8,899 bases of DNA from Thermoplasmata archaeon (GTDB lineage: Archaea > Thermoplasmatota > Thermoplasmata > Thermoplasmatales > Thermoplasmataceae). Under the pieces are notes generated by a model. It was not told where the DNA came from. It did not search any database and was given only the letters and a program-made list of their open reading frames with translations. The DNA lies in contig JAKBQK010000177.1 in assembly GCA_021835265.1 (NCBI GenBank), positions 1-8,899 of the forward strand, written 5' to 3'. A program made the position numbers and the translations under genes. This document shows positions 1 through 6,529 of the stretch, piece by piece; the stretch's first letter is position 1; each line of letters starts with the position of its first letter.

Positions 1-1649
1 CCCAATAAATTTGAAGTTTCCTTTTTCAAATTGGGTACCTTTTTATTTAGAAATAGGACGCCATCCTTCCAAAACTCAGTTTTTTTGATAGTATCTTTGA
101 CTTTAACTGATATTTCTTTGGCTTCTGGAGGTATGATTCCAGTACTTACCAATGCAGTTCTCAGCTCATCAATGTATTTAGAATCAGTTTTGCTGTGGTA
201 AAAAAAATCTTCTAATATTTTCAATTCATTATCGGCATCCTCATCAAATTTTCTCTTAAATTTATCGCCAAACTCATGTATATTGAAAGGAAAATACCTT
301 GCACCTCTACCTATAAGTTGAGCTTCTGCAATTGTTGTTTTACCTGGAACGCCAGCTCTAGCATCTCTAGTTACGTAAAGTCGAACGATATCGTATAAAT
401 TGAGCACATCCCATCCCTCATTAAGCATATTTACTGCAAATATGGCCCTAATCGGATTTCCTTTCAGCTCCAGTGAATTGACTGTTAACTGGCTGGATTC
501 TGCATCCTCTTTAGAGTTGACTGAAATACACCTAGTTGGGCTAAATTCCTCTTTTAGTTCTATAGCCAAATTATCAAGAGAGATATTTTCACGTGCCAAG
601 AAAGCCCTCACTTTCCTCAACACTTCTGAGCTAGTTGTATCTAAAATCTTACTAATTTGCTCTCCGTTTAAGCCATTCAAGTACTTATGGAATTCTTCCT
701 CAAAGGCTTGTGAGTCGGAGATTTTTTTGGACTTGAATAGAATAACTGGCTTAAGCATTATATCGTTACGTTCTGCGATTTTTTTCCTATACTGGCTGAG
801 AATCAATGCTTGTAGTGCTCGCTCATTTTGATCCAAGTCAGAAGTAAGAACATTCACTTCTTTAGAATAGCCATCTAAACGAAATTGTTTCAATGAATAC
901 TCATAAATGAGTTTGTCATGGTATTTTCTTTTGATCGAGTCGTTATTCATATCAATGGTTGCAGTAAATTCCAACAGTAAGTTCAGTGGGTTTGATTTTG
1001 CTATTCTTGTAATGGTGTGTTCCCAAGAAGATAGATTTTCCTCATCTTCCTTATTTAGCTTCTTTTTTGTCAAAGAATTTATGTGGTGTGCCTCGTCGGA
1101 CAACATTACAATATTTTTGTCTTTGAAATCTTCAAAGGTAACAAAGTTTTCAATTGGAAAATTCAAATTGTAATGTAACCCCTGAATAGTTATAAAAAGG
1201 ATGTTTATATTATCGTTATTAACTGCTTGGAATTCTTCAACTTCTTTTACCTTAATATTTTTTTCATTGAATTTAATTTCTTGAGAAAAGAGGTATTTCG
1301 GAGATTCATTATTGAGAAAATTGTCTTTTGTCTTTTCTATAACGTTATTGCTGTTAACAAAGAAAATGAAATTTCTGTAACCTCTTGAATACAAATAGAG
1401 AATTTGAGCTGCCATGATCAATGTTTTTCCACTACCAGTAGCCATTTGAAAAAGTAGCCAAGTTGGAAGTGGTCTATTTGGGTGTTTTTCTATATAATAA
1501 ATAAATCTTAGAATAGCTTCCCTTTGATATGGTCTTAATGGAAAACTAGAATTAAGATTATCAGTGATCCAATTTGGGATTTCTTCATTGAGGAGTTTAA
1601 AAGAAGAAAGAGTGTCATACTGGTCCCTTAGGGATTGTCCGCTGTTCAT
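1..1649 (-). CDS. res: Type III restriction enzyme Res subunit (helicase/nuclease), 3' part outside window
   Basis: This gene encodes the ATP-dependent translocase/endonuclease subunit of a Type III restriction-modification system, which acts with Mod to cut DNA lacking the Mod methylation. My translation is open for 549 codons from the ATG at 1649 to the left edge. Superfamily 2 helicase motifs appear in order: a Q-motif-like LRPYQREA near residue 38, Walker A MATGSGKT (69-76), DEAH box SDEAHH (184-189), FTAT (228-231), NMLNEGWDV (407-415) and the motif VI arginine segment QLIGRGAR (444-451). The PD-(D/E)xK nuclease domain expected at the C-terminus of this family would lie outside the window and cannot be checked. 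The ATG overlaps the mod stop codon as ATGA, so translation is probably coupled. I saw no frameshift or internal stop, so the visible part looks intact. Confidence 0.93.
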   Translation of the reverse strand, partial: MNSGQSLRDQYDTLSSFKLLNEEIPNWITDNLNSSFPLRPYQREAILRFIYYIEKHPNRPLPTWLLFQMATGSGKTLIMAAQILYLYSRGYRNFIFFVNSNNVIEKTKDNFLNNESPKYLFSQEIKFNEKNIKVKEVEEFQAVNNDNINILFITIQGLHYNLNFPIENFVTFEDFKDKNIVMLSDEAHHINSLTKKKLNKEDEENLSSWEHTITRIAKSNPLNLLLEFTATIDMNNDSIKRKYHDKLIYEYSLKQFRLDGYSKEVNVLTSDLDQNERALQALILSQYRKKIAERNDIMLKPVILFKSKKISDSQAFEEEFHKYLNGLNGEQISKILDTTSSEVLRKVRAFLARENISLDNLAIELKEEFSPTRCISVNSKEDAESSQLTVNSLELKGNPIRAIFAVNMLNEGWDVLNLYDIVRLYVTRDARAGVPGKTTIAEAQLIGRGARYFPFNIHEFGDKFKRKFDEDADNELKILEDFFYHSKTDSKYIDELRTALVSTGIIPPEAKEISVKVKDTIKKTEFWKDGVLFLNKKVPNLKKETSNLL

Positions 1650-3592
1650 TGTCCATAGAACTCCTTATTTAATTTTTTATCTAATTCGCTTACACCATAA
1701 TCTACGTCGTTGATTTCAGACAAATTGACGTAAAGTTGATTCTTATCAAGTGTTTCGAAAATTAATCGTTTCTGCGAGTTTAAATCCAATTTCTTAAAAA
1801 CTTCGGACTCCAAATTTACTAAGTTAGGGTCCACTTGGTAGTTTATGAAGCCAGTTTGAACTAGTTTATTCCAAATTTTCTTAATTTTTTCGAATGAATC
1901 AGCTTCTGCTAATAAATCAATAAATTTATCATTAAGCTTCATTAGCTCTATGTAGACAAAACTCCCGCCACCCTTCCAGTTTACTGCTCTCGATATCCCA
2001 CTTGTATCGCCATTGATTACGTTTTTTAGCCTTTGCACTGTATCATTTTCTTGGTAGTCAAGTTGTTCTATGGATATGTGTTGACGTTTCATTTTATGGG
2101 CCACCGCGGCAGTGGTACCACTTCCAGAAAAGAAATCTAAAACCAAATCGCCGGGTTCAGTTGACATTTCTATTATCCTTCTCAAAAGTTTTTCAGGTTT
2201 CTTTCCCCCCTTCAGTTTAACACCGCCTTCATCTGCAATACCTGTCCAAACTATATCGGTCCATAATGAGCCCAGTTCTCTAGATATGACTAAACCACCA
2301 TCTATATCGTTGTGCAAGTTCTTTGAATAAAATCTCACCATTCGTCCTTTGTAACAAAGAATGTCTTCCATATCTTCTCTTTTATAAACTGACCATGTAC
2401 TATACTTGGATTCTTCCATCGCTTCTAAAAGTCCCTTTCCCGCGCCCTTTGGCTGAATCGTCTGAAAAATCCTTTGTATATTCTTGAATATAAAATCATA
2501 CATCACTTCCTCATCACTTAACTTCTCTTCACCATGTATTTTAACAAATTCATCTATCACTTTTCCAATTTTCCACTTAGAAAAATCTTTCTCTTCCGGA
2601 TTAAGAATTATCTTATTATACGCTCTGTCTACCTTACTTTTTACCCATATTGGTTTGTATTTTCTCTTGTCATAATTTTTGGCGTATACCAATATATATT
2701 CACACATTTTAGGCATGAAAGGATTTTGATATTCGTTGGCTGCCCCTTCATTTGACTTAACTTCAACTATCTGAACGAAGTTCTTCTTTCCACTTGGAGC
2801 CTTCCTAAAAATTTCATCCATTAATACTTTTAAGTGGAATACCTCGTTATCGTCAACTTGGACGAAAATCGTTCCATCATCATCAAGTAGATCCCTTGCA
2901 ATCTCCAACCTATTTTTCATAAAAACTAGCCATGTAGAGTGATTAAATCTATCATTATAGTTAAATCCGTCTCCGCCTATATTATATGGTGGATCGATAA
3001 AAATTAGCTTGACCTCACCTTCAAAACGTGCCTTTAAACTACTGAGTGCAAGTAGGTTATTTCCTCTTATGAATAAATTGTCTTTAGACCCTATTGTTTC
3101 AGGTGAAGACGAGCCATGCGCATCTATGCGCTGAAACCCAGTTAACACTTTCAAGTCTAGTAATCGGTCAATATCGTCTGGAGCCAATATTTCATTCCAA
3201 AAAACCTCATCTCTGTCCTCGTCAATTCTCTCTTGATCGCCTTCCAAAACACAGTCCTTATACGGAAATGATAATACTACTTCATTTGAATGAGCTAAAT
3301 AATTTCCCTCAACGGTCAATCCAATTTGATTTTTGAATGATGTGTAAGAGTCCGGTAGAAATTCCTTGTTATTCACGAACTTAACGAATTTATCTTTGTC
3401 AAATAAGAAAGCCTCGTTTATTTTTACAAAAAAATTATTTCTTAAAATGTCACTCTTCATAAGAATGTTTAACAAATCTGGGTCAAGTTTTAAGGTATAT
3501 TCTATCAACAGGTTTTTAGACAATTCTCCGTCGACGTTAAATCTCTTATCATTTTCGATTGCCTTTTTTAATTCATTTGAAATATTTTGCAT
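1646..3592 (-). CDS. mod: Type III restriction-modification DNA methyltransferase (Mod), N6-adenine type
   Basis: Mod transfers a methyl group from S-adenosylmethionine to adenine N6 and supplies sequence recognition to the Mod-Res complex. The 648-aa product has the beta-class motif order: the catalytic DPPY motif comes first (residues 200-203, preceded by LIFI), and the AdoMet-binding FSGSGT follows near the C-terminal third (488-493, preceded by LVLDF). The stretch at roughly 270-450 between them is the expected target-recognition domain, and it includes an EYILVYAKN segment (298-306) typical of these enzymes. Residues 1-150 form an extra N-terminal region. The length fits Type III Mod proteins. 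The start is supported by a GGGAG ribosome-binding sequence 8 nt upstream. The gene lies 30 nt after the small zinc-ribbon gene and overlaps res by 4 nt, so the three form one probable operon. The recognition sequence cannot be read from the protein. Confidence 0.95.
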   Translation of the reverse strand: MQNISNELKKAIENDKRFNVDGELSKNLLIEYTLKLDPDLLNILMKSDILRNNFFVKINEAFLFDKDKFVKFVNNKEFLPDSYTSFKNQIGLTVEGNYLAHSNEVVLSFPYKDCVLEGDQERIDEDRDEVFWNEILAPDDIDRLLDLKVLTGFQRIDAHGSSSPETIGSKDNLFIRGNNLLALSSLKARFEGEVKLIFIDPPYNIGGDGFNYNDRFNHSTWLVFMKNRLEIARDLLDDDGTIFVQVDDNEVFHLKVLMDEIFRKAPSGKKNFVQIVEVKSNEGAANEYQNPFMPKMCEYILVYAKNYDKRKYKPIWVKSKVDRAYNKIILNPEEKDFSKWKIGKVIDEFVKIHGEEKLSDEEVMYDFIFKNIQRIFQTIQPKGAGKGLLEAMEESKYSTWSVYKREDMEDILCYKGRMVRFYSKNLHNDIDGGLVISRELGSLWTDIVWTGIADEGGVKLKGGKKPEKLLRRIIEMSTEPGDLVLDFFSGSGTTAAVAHKMKRQHISIEQLDYQENDTVQRLKNVINGDTSGISRAVNWKGGGSFVYIELMKLNDKFIDLLAEADSFEKIKKIWNKLVQTGFINYQVDPNLVNLESEVFKKLDLNSQKRLIFETLDKNQLYVNLSEINDVDYGVSELDKKLNKEFYGQ

Positions 3593-3600
3593 TAAACTAT

Positions 3601-3605
3601 CTCCC
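3601..3605 (-). promoter_or_regulatory. Ribosome-binding site of mod
   Basis: GGGAG on the minus strand lies 8 nt upstream of the ATG at 3592. It supports that start, and independent initiation of mod behind the zinc-ribbon gene. Confidence 0.6.
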
Positions 3606-3622
3606 TTTGTTACGCTAGAAAA

Positions 3623-3790
3623 TCATTTGTTGGAAGATTTCGGTATAGTGAAAGTCTTGTGTTCCCCTTTGTAAATATTAAATTTAATTCCGCACTCATG
3701 ACACACATAGCGCGAAACTTCAAATCCATGAAAGAACCATTCGCTAATTGGAGAACCAGAAGTCTCTTTACCACATACTGGACATTTCAT
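3623..3790 (-). CDS. Small zinc-ribbon protein preceding mod
   Basis: This short open frame encodes 55 residues, beginning MKCPVCGKE and ending KSSNK. Two CxxC pairs (C3/C6 in CPVCG and C30/C33 in CHECG) about 24 residues apart form a probable single zinc ribbon, with an aromatic SEWFFHGF segment between them. The C-terminal tail carries an IYKGEHKTFTIPK segment. The cysteine spacing and conserved-looking codons argue that it is real despite its size. The ATG at 3790 is the only sensible start, because it places the first CxxC at residues 3-6. The gene ends 30 nt before mod and has the same orientation, so it is probably the first gene of the restriction operon. Its role is unknown; regulation of the operon, or DNA or protein binding, is a guess. 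Confidence 0.75.
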   Translation of the reverse strand: MKCPVCGKETSGSPISEWFFHGFEVSRYVCHECGIKFNIYKGEHKTFTIPKSSNK

Positions 3791-3834
3791 TGATCATTGA
3801 TAAAGCTATGTTCATTTTAATCTTTCTTTAACTT

Positions 3835-3871
3835 AAGTATTTATTAATGATTTTCTTTGATTAACTATATA
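3835..3871 (-). promoter_or_regulatory. Candidate archaeal TATA boxes for the restriction operon
   Basis: Two TATA-like elements precede the zinc-ribbon/mod/res operon on the minus strand. TATATAG at 3871-3865 would give a leader of about 50 nt, and TTAATAAATACTT at 3847-3835 a leader of about 25 nt. The whole stretch is AT-rich, so neither can be preferred from sequence alone. Confidence 0.35.
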
Positions 3872-3967
3872 TCAATATTTTTTGGAGACCTGCTTACGTA
3901 TTTCTAATCTTCTGCATTAAAATAAGCGCCAACTCTGTGAACAACCACATGATTCTAATTCCTTGTA

Positions 3968-4010
3968 TTCAAAAGTGTCTTTTGACTTGAAAATTCATAA
4001 AAATGTCAGG
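3968..4010 (+). repeat. Diverged direct repeat, copy A
   Basis: The segment AATTCATAA-AAATGTCAGG (3992-4010) recurs at 5027-5046 with one extra G as the only difference. Similarity continues weakly to the left in both copies through TTCA....TGTC.TTT and a TTGAAA block, so the duplicated unit is about 43-48 nt. Copy A lies 114 nt downstream of the 3' end of the 68-aa gene and 202 nt upstream of the small zinc-ribbon gene. Confidence 0.6.
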
Positions 4011-4123
4011 ATAATCCAACCTTTGTGACCTCATAAATCAACAACTATTATTCTCTTGTAAGTCGTGGACGAAAGATGAATCATAATAGGCTGACCCCAA
4101 TTCGAGAAACACTCTGATTGCAT

Positions 4124-4330
4124 TTAATGTAAGATGTCTGGCCTTCTGTCGAATGTGTTGACTAGGTCACCGCCGCATTGTGGGCACCCTAAACTTTTAC
4201 AATTCCTACAATACCTGACCTCCTTACCGCAATTGCCACATTCAAGAGTTACCTCCTGTTCAGTCAGGAGTTGGAAGTCTTTGAACATCATTCCACATTT
4301 TTCACATTTTCCTTCTGCAATTGTTAGCAT
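4124..4330 (-). CDS. Double zinc-ribbon protein, function unknown
   Basis: The 68-residue product has four CxxC pairs: C9/C12 (CEKCG), C31/C34 (CGNCG), C41/C44 (CRNC) and C49/C52 (CPQCGG). That is enough for two zinc sites: a ribbon built from pairs one and two with a 20-residue spacer, and a compact knuckle from pairs three and four. It has no membrane segment and no other domain. The start at 4330 leaves eight residues before the first cysteine, and a TATA-like box sits about 30 nt upstream. The gene stands alone, with about 190 nt separating it from the 149-aa gene upstream. Small proteins of this type in archaea are usually nucleic-acid or protein binding, but no specific role can be assigned. 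An internal hairpin (CTCCTG/CAGGAG, 4253-4270) is probably incidental. Confidence 0.78.
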   Translation of the reverse strand: MLTIAEGKCEKCGMMFKDFQLLTEQEVTLECGNCGKEVRYCRNCKSLGCPQCGGDLVNTFDRRPDILH

Positions 4331-4353
4331 CGGATTTCTTTAACCAAATCTCT

Positions 4354-4369
4354 GAATATAGTTTTTCTC
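4354..4369 (-). promoter_or_regulatory. TATA-like promoter of the 68-aa zinc-ribbon gene
   Basis: GAGAAAAACTATATTC on the minus strand has its TATA core at 4361-4354, about 27 nt from the ATG at 4330. That predicts a leader of only a few nucleotides, a common archaeal arrangement. Confidence 0.4.
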
Positions 4370-4518
4370 GTAAGACATACTGGTCTTCCCAGAAAAGTCA
4401 GCAGGGATAACGTCAAATTCTTTCGAAGTTAAACCTTCTCATTAATAATAGGCTAAGTGTAAACACCGAGTCTAAATTCCTCAATTTGTTGTTGTGATGA
4501 TCTTAAATTGAGTTTATT

Positions 4519-4968
4519 TTATTTTTTTAGGGACTCTTTTACAGTCACTATGGGAATCTTGTAGTTCTTCAGAACTTCAATAATATCATACGCTTCCTCT
4601 TTTGAACCATACGACGAATGTATCGTGTGACCCTCTGACTCATATTCAATACTGAGAGATTTAAATCCGCCTTTCGGTCCAAGAGTCAGTTTAACATTCT
4701 TAGCCGTTTTAAGATCTTTTTGGAATTGTTGCTTACGACGTTCCAACTCCAGCAAATACACTTCATCAATTATTTCTAGTCCTGACCACAATACATCAAG
4801 AGTGGTGATTCCTTCAGACTTCACTGTAATAAACCTGTCTTGGCCGCGACTCCACATGCCCTGTCTTCCCACAGTTACTCCCTCAATTCCTGACTTCAAA
4901 CCTTTGTTATATCTCGTTAAGTCCTCTTTCAATCTAACCTTAAGTCTGAATTCTGGATTCTTTGACAT
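4519..4968 (-). CDS. Hypothetical protein with probable SH3-like N-terminal domain
   Basis: I do not recognise this 149-aa protein as a named family. Residues 8-68 alternate short hydrophobic strands with glycine turns (LKVRLKEDL, SGIEGVTVGRQG, DRFITVKSE, VLWSGLEIID), which resembles a small SH3-like beta barrel. Residues 70-92 are a charged helix. Residues 92-145 look like an alpha/beta unit with strands VKLTLG, SLSIEYE, HTIHSSYG and a final IPIVTVKE around the helix KEEAYDIIEVLKN. It is soluble, with no signal peptide. An AT-rich TATA-like element about 25 nt upstream of the ATG suggests a nearly leaderless transcript. It lies between the integrase/LSm pair and the 68-aa zinc-ribbon gene, all on the same strand but with gaps of about 180-190 nt, so each probably has its own promoter. 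Confidence 0.75.
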   Translation of the reverse strand: MSKNPEFRLKVRLKEDLTRYNKGLKSGIEGVTVGRQGMWSRGQDRFITVKSEGITTLDVLWSGLEIIDEVYLLELERRKQQFQKDLKTAKNVKLTLGPKGGFKSLSIEYESEGHTIHSSYGSKEEAYDIIEVLKNYKIPIVTVKESLKK

Positions 4969-4985
4969 CAGATTATCATGTCAGC

Positions 4986-5000
4986 TATTTTATTTAATTT
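4986..5000 (-). promoter_or_regulatory. Candidate TATA box of the 149-aa gene
   Basis: AAATTAAATAAAATA on the minus strand is centred about 25 nt upstream of the ATG at 4968, which would place transcription start at or next to the start codon. The region is AT-rich, so this is tentative. Confidence 0.35.
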
Positions 5001-5046
5001 CACCAATGTCATTTTTGAAACCTTACAATTCATAAGAAATGTCAGG
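4999..5046 (+). repeat. Diverged direct repeat, copy B
   Basis: This is the second copy of the unit at 3968-4010. AATTCATAAGAAATGTCAGG (5027-5046) matches copy A except for one inserted G, and TTCA....TGTC.TTT plus TTGAAA are shared to the left. It lies 104 nt downstream of the LSm-like gene and just upstream of the 149-aa gene, overlapping or adjoining that gene's candidate promoter. Related TGTCAG words also occur at about 4980 and 5138. Confidence 0.6.
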
Positions 5047-5149
5047 TATCAAAGGCTATTATCTGATCTTTCCTTATATACAAACATTTCTGGCCACAAC
5101 TCTTCCAAACTAAACAATATTTAAAGAACGTAAAAGTGTCAGGGCTTGA

Positions 5150-5434
5150 CTATCTGAACCTAGCGGGCCATCTTCCAAATGGCTCCTTTTCATATGGTGC
5201 ACCGAAGTAATGAACATCTATAATATTGAATTCAAGCAATCCTTCATCTCCATAATCGTCTCTCAAAGTGAAAGTATCATTACTTACCGATTGAAGAGTA
5301 CCATTATAAGTTTTTAAGTCGTTCTTTTTGTTTGTCCTGACCGTAATTTTCAATTTTTTTCCTTTCAAAGGTTCCAGAGCAGTTCTTACGTTATTTATAA
5401 AATCCGAATCAGGTATTCTCTCCTTCATGCCCAT
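5150..5434 (-). CDS. Sm/LSm-like small protein coupled to the integrase
   Basis: The 94-aa product has the strand pattern of an Sm-like barrel. An N-terminal helix (11-22) is followed by GKKLKITVRT (25-34), YNGTLQSVSNDTFTLRD (43-59, with the conserved-type glycine at 45 and leucine at 47) and LLEFNIIDVHYFG (66-78), which fits the Sm2 strand pair. Sm-like proteins normally form rings that bind U-rich RNA; the assignment here rests on pattern, not on a database match. The tail (79-94) is basic and aromatic. The ATG at 5434 overlaps the integrase by 10 nt. The third codon (5428) is also ATG and forms the classic ATGA overlap with the integrase stop, so it may be the true start. Either way, translation is probably coupled to the recombinase, suggesting a joint function. 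Confidence 0.75.
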   Translation of the reverse strand: MGMKERIPDSDFINNVRTALEPLKGKKLKITVRTNKKNDLKTYNGTLQSVSNDTFTLRDDYGDEGLLEFNIIDVHYFGAPYEKEPFGRWPARFR

Positions 5435-6033
5435 CCCTCAACCCATTTCCTCATTTCCCTTCTGTCATCATCCTCAAACGGTATATTCACATAATGCTCA
5501 TACTGCGTCACTGTGGTGTGACCCTGGCTCAGTGCAATCTGCAATGACTTGTCCGGATAGTAAAACACCAACCAGGATTCCCAGGTCTTCCTGAAAGTCT
5601 TATTATTGACCGGTGGTCCTTCAAGGGTCCTTTTTGATAGCCTTCTCAGCTTCATGTCAAATGCTGGGAGCTCAGGTAATGGATGGGGAGCTTGGAATAG
5701 ATCCGATATGAGGGTCTTGCCGATATCACTCAACCTTATCGCTCTCTCTTTTTGTTTTGCCTTGACTTTCATCATGGATCCTCGAGGGAGGTGTACAAAT
5801 CTTCCATCCAGCCAATCTGGATTCTCCCGTAATCTTTGCAGCTCCGCATATCTCATACCAGTTATCAGGAGTGAGGTGCAGATTCTTTTCATGTTAATGT
5901 CCAAGGCGTCTCTTAATGCCTCCCATTCCGATGGCCTGAGAATCCTTACTTCAAACTTTTCCGATGATCTGACAATGGCTCTCAAAATGCCTGTTAAGTT
6001 TGTGCCGAGACTTAATGGTTTTTCTCTGTCCAT
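5425..6033 (-). CDS. Tyrosine recombinase/integrase, catalytic domain only
   Basis: This is a site-specific recombinase that would integrate or excise a mobile element. The 202-aa product contains the catalytic set: Arg61 in GMRYAELQRL (first arginine box), a beta-hairpin lysine around 92-96 (KVKAKQKERAIRL), Arg148 in NNKTFRKT (second arginine), His172 in GHTTV and the nucleophile Tyr181 in YEHYVN, nine residues after the histidine as in Xer-type enzymes. The first position of the HxxR box is Lys145 rather than His. There is no separate N-terminal core-binding domain of usual length. An in-frame TAA directly before the ATG at 6033 rules out a longer start, so the short form is real unless the upstream part has decayed. 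The sequence style recalls thaumarchaeal integrases. A strong TATA box lies about 38 nt upstream, and the LSm-like gene overlaps its end. Confidence 0.88.
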   Translation of the reverse strand: MDREKPLSLGTNLTGILRAIVRSSEKFEVRILRPSEWEALRDALDINMKRICTSLLITGMRYAELQRLRENPDWLDGRFVHLPRGSMMKVKAKQKERAIRLSDIGKTLISDLFQAPHPLPELPAFDMKLRRLSKRTLEGPPVNNKTFRKTWESWLVFYYPDKSLQIALSQGHTTVTQYEHYVNIPFEDDDRREMRKWVEGWA

Positions 6034-6066
6034 TTATATACTGGCCTTTGAAAATCAGTTCACGGG

Positions 6067-6075
6067 TATATAAAG
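6067..6075 (-). promoter_or_regulatory. TATA box of the integrase operon
   Basis: CTTTATATA on the minus strand lies about 38 nt upstream of the integrase ATG and predicts a leader of about 12 nt. A second TATATAA (6040-6034) abuts the start codon and is too close to serve this start. Confidence 0.5.
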
Positions 6076-6161
6076 AGCGTTAAGTTTTGGGGTAAAAGTT
6101 AACTGTGGAAAAATCCTTTTTTAGAATGAATAAAAGTTCCTTTTCAAAAATTGAAAGAAGC

Positions 6162-6189
6162 AAATTTGTGAAAGATAACTCACAAATTT
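6162..6189 (-). terminator. Inverted repeat at the end of the STAS-like gene
   Basis: Perfect 10-nt arms AAATTTGTGA (6162-6171) and TCACAAATTT (6180-6189) flank an 8-nt loop and include the stop codon of the STAS-like gene. A smaller inverted repeat (TTTCAA/TTGAAA, about 6142-6156) and T-rich sequence follow on the minus strand. It could act in transcription termination or 3'-end stability, or be a protein-binding site. Confidence 0.45.
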
Positions 6190-6482
6190 TGTATTATGGC
6201 TGGTCTAACTATGCTTGTGTTTTTTTTACTCGGCAATTGAGCTGCCAATTCGAACATCTGTTTCACGTCCGCATTCATGTTCTTTTCTCGGATACTTGCA
6301 CCAAAGGTTTTTTTCTCCTTCAGATATTCATGAGCGAAAGATCTACTCACAAACTCGATGTTGGAAAAATCAAGAATGAAAACTTGACCTTTTCTTTCGG
6401 CCAAAGAGTTGAAAAGTTCATCGGCCCACGATCTAAGTGCCAAGTCTCGCATGCCTAACAACTCTGCGACTTTCACTTTCAT
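6180..6482 (-). CDS. STAS-like (DUF4325-like) protein
   Basis: The 100-aa product resembles the STAS-like DUF4325 fold. A central strand VFILDFSNIEFV (34-45) leads into serine-containing SRSFAHEYLKEK (46-57). This is the place where anti-anti-sigma STAS proteins such as SpoIIAA carry their phosphorylated serine; Ser46 and Ser48 are the candidates here. An N-terminal helix spans about 14-29, and a final helix ADVKQMFELAA (71-81) follows an NMN segment. Family recognition is from memory of the pattern. The gene follows the GHKL ATPase gene by 47 nt on the same strand, so the two are probably cotranscribed and may interact as kinase and substrate, as in bacterial partner-switching. Archaea lack sigma factors, so the output must differ from the bacterial case. 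Confidence 0.8.
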   Translation of the reverse strand: MKVKVAELLGMRDLALRSWADELFNSLAERKGQVFILDFSNIEFVSRSFAHEYLKEKKTFGASIREKNMNADVKQMFELAAQLPSKKNTSIVRPAIIQNL

Positions 6483-6529
6483 ACCTAGTCAGTCTATCTA
6501 GCGATTAAAACTATTGTATTTTAATATGA

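Larger units (their letters stand above)
3791..4123. other. Gene-free intergenic stretch
   Basis: These 333 nt hold no convincing gene. The minus strand has only frames of about 18-30 codons, without a ribosome-binding site or recognisable motif. The stretch contains the candidate promoter of the restriction operon at its left end and one copy of a diverged direct repeat at 3968-4010. I saw no tRNA or other structured RNA here. Confidence 0.6.

Noticed and set aside
400..1173. Plus-strand open frames of 143 and 88 codons
   Set aside because: They lie opposite the res helicase motifs, which are clear on the minus strand, and their own products show no domain.
1..1649. Possible frameshift in res, because no complete minus-strand frame ends here
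   Set aside because: Codon-by-codon reading from 1649 to the edge is open, with all helicase motifs in one frame; the gene simply leaves the window.
5606..6073. Plus-strand 155-codon frame
   Set aside because: It is antisense to the integrase, whose catalytic residues are all on the minus strand; the plus-strand product has no recognisable features.
6105..6458. Plus-strand 117-codon frame
   Set aside because: It is antisense to the STAS-like gene and lacks motifs; the minus-strand gene is better supported.
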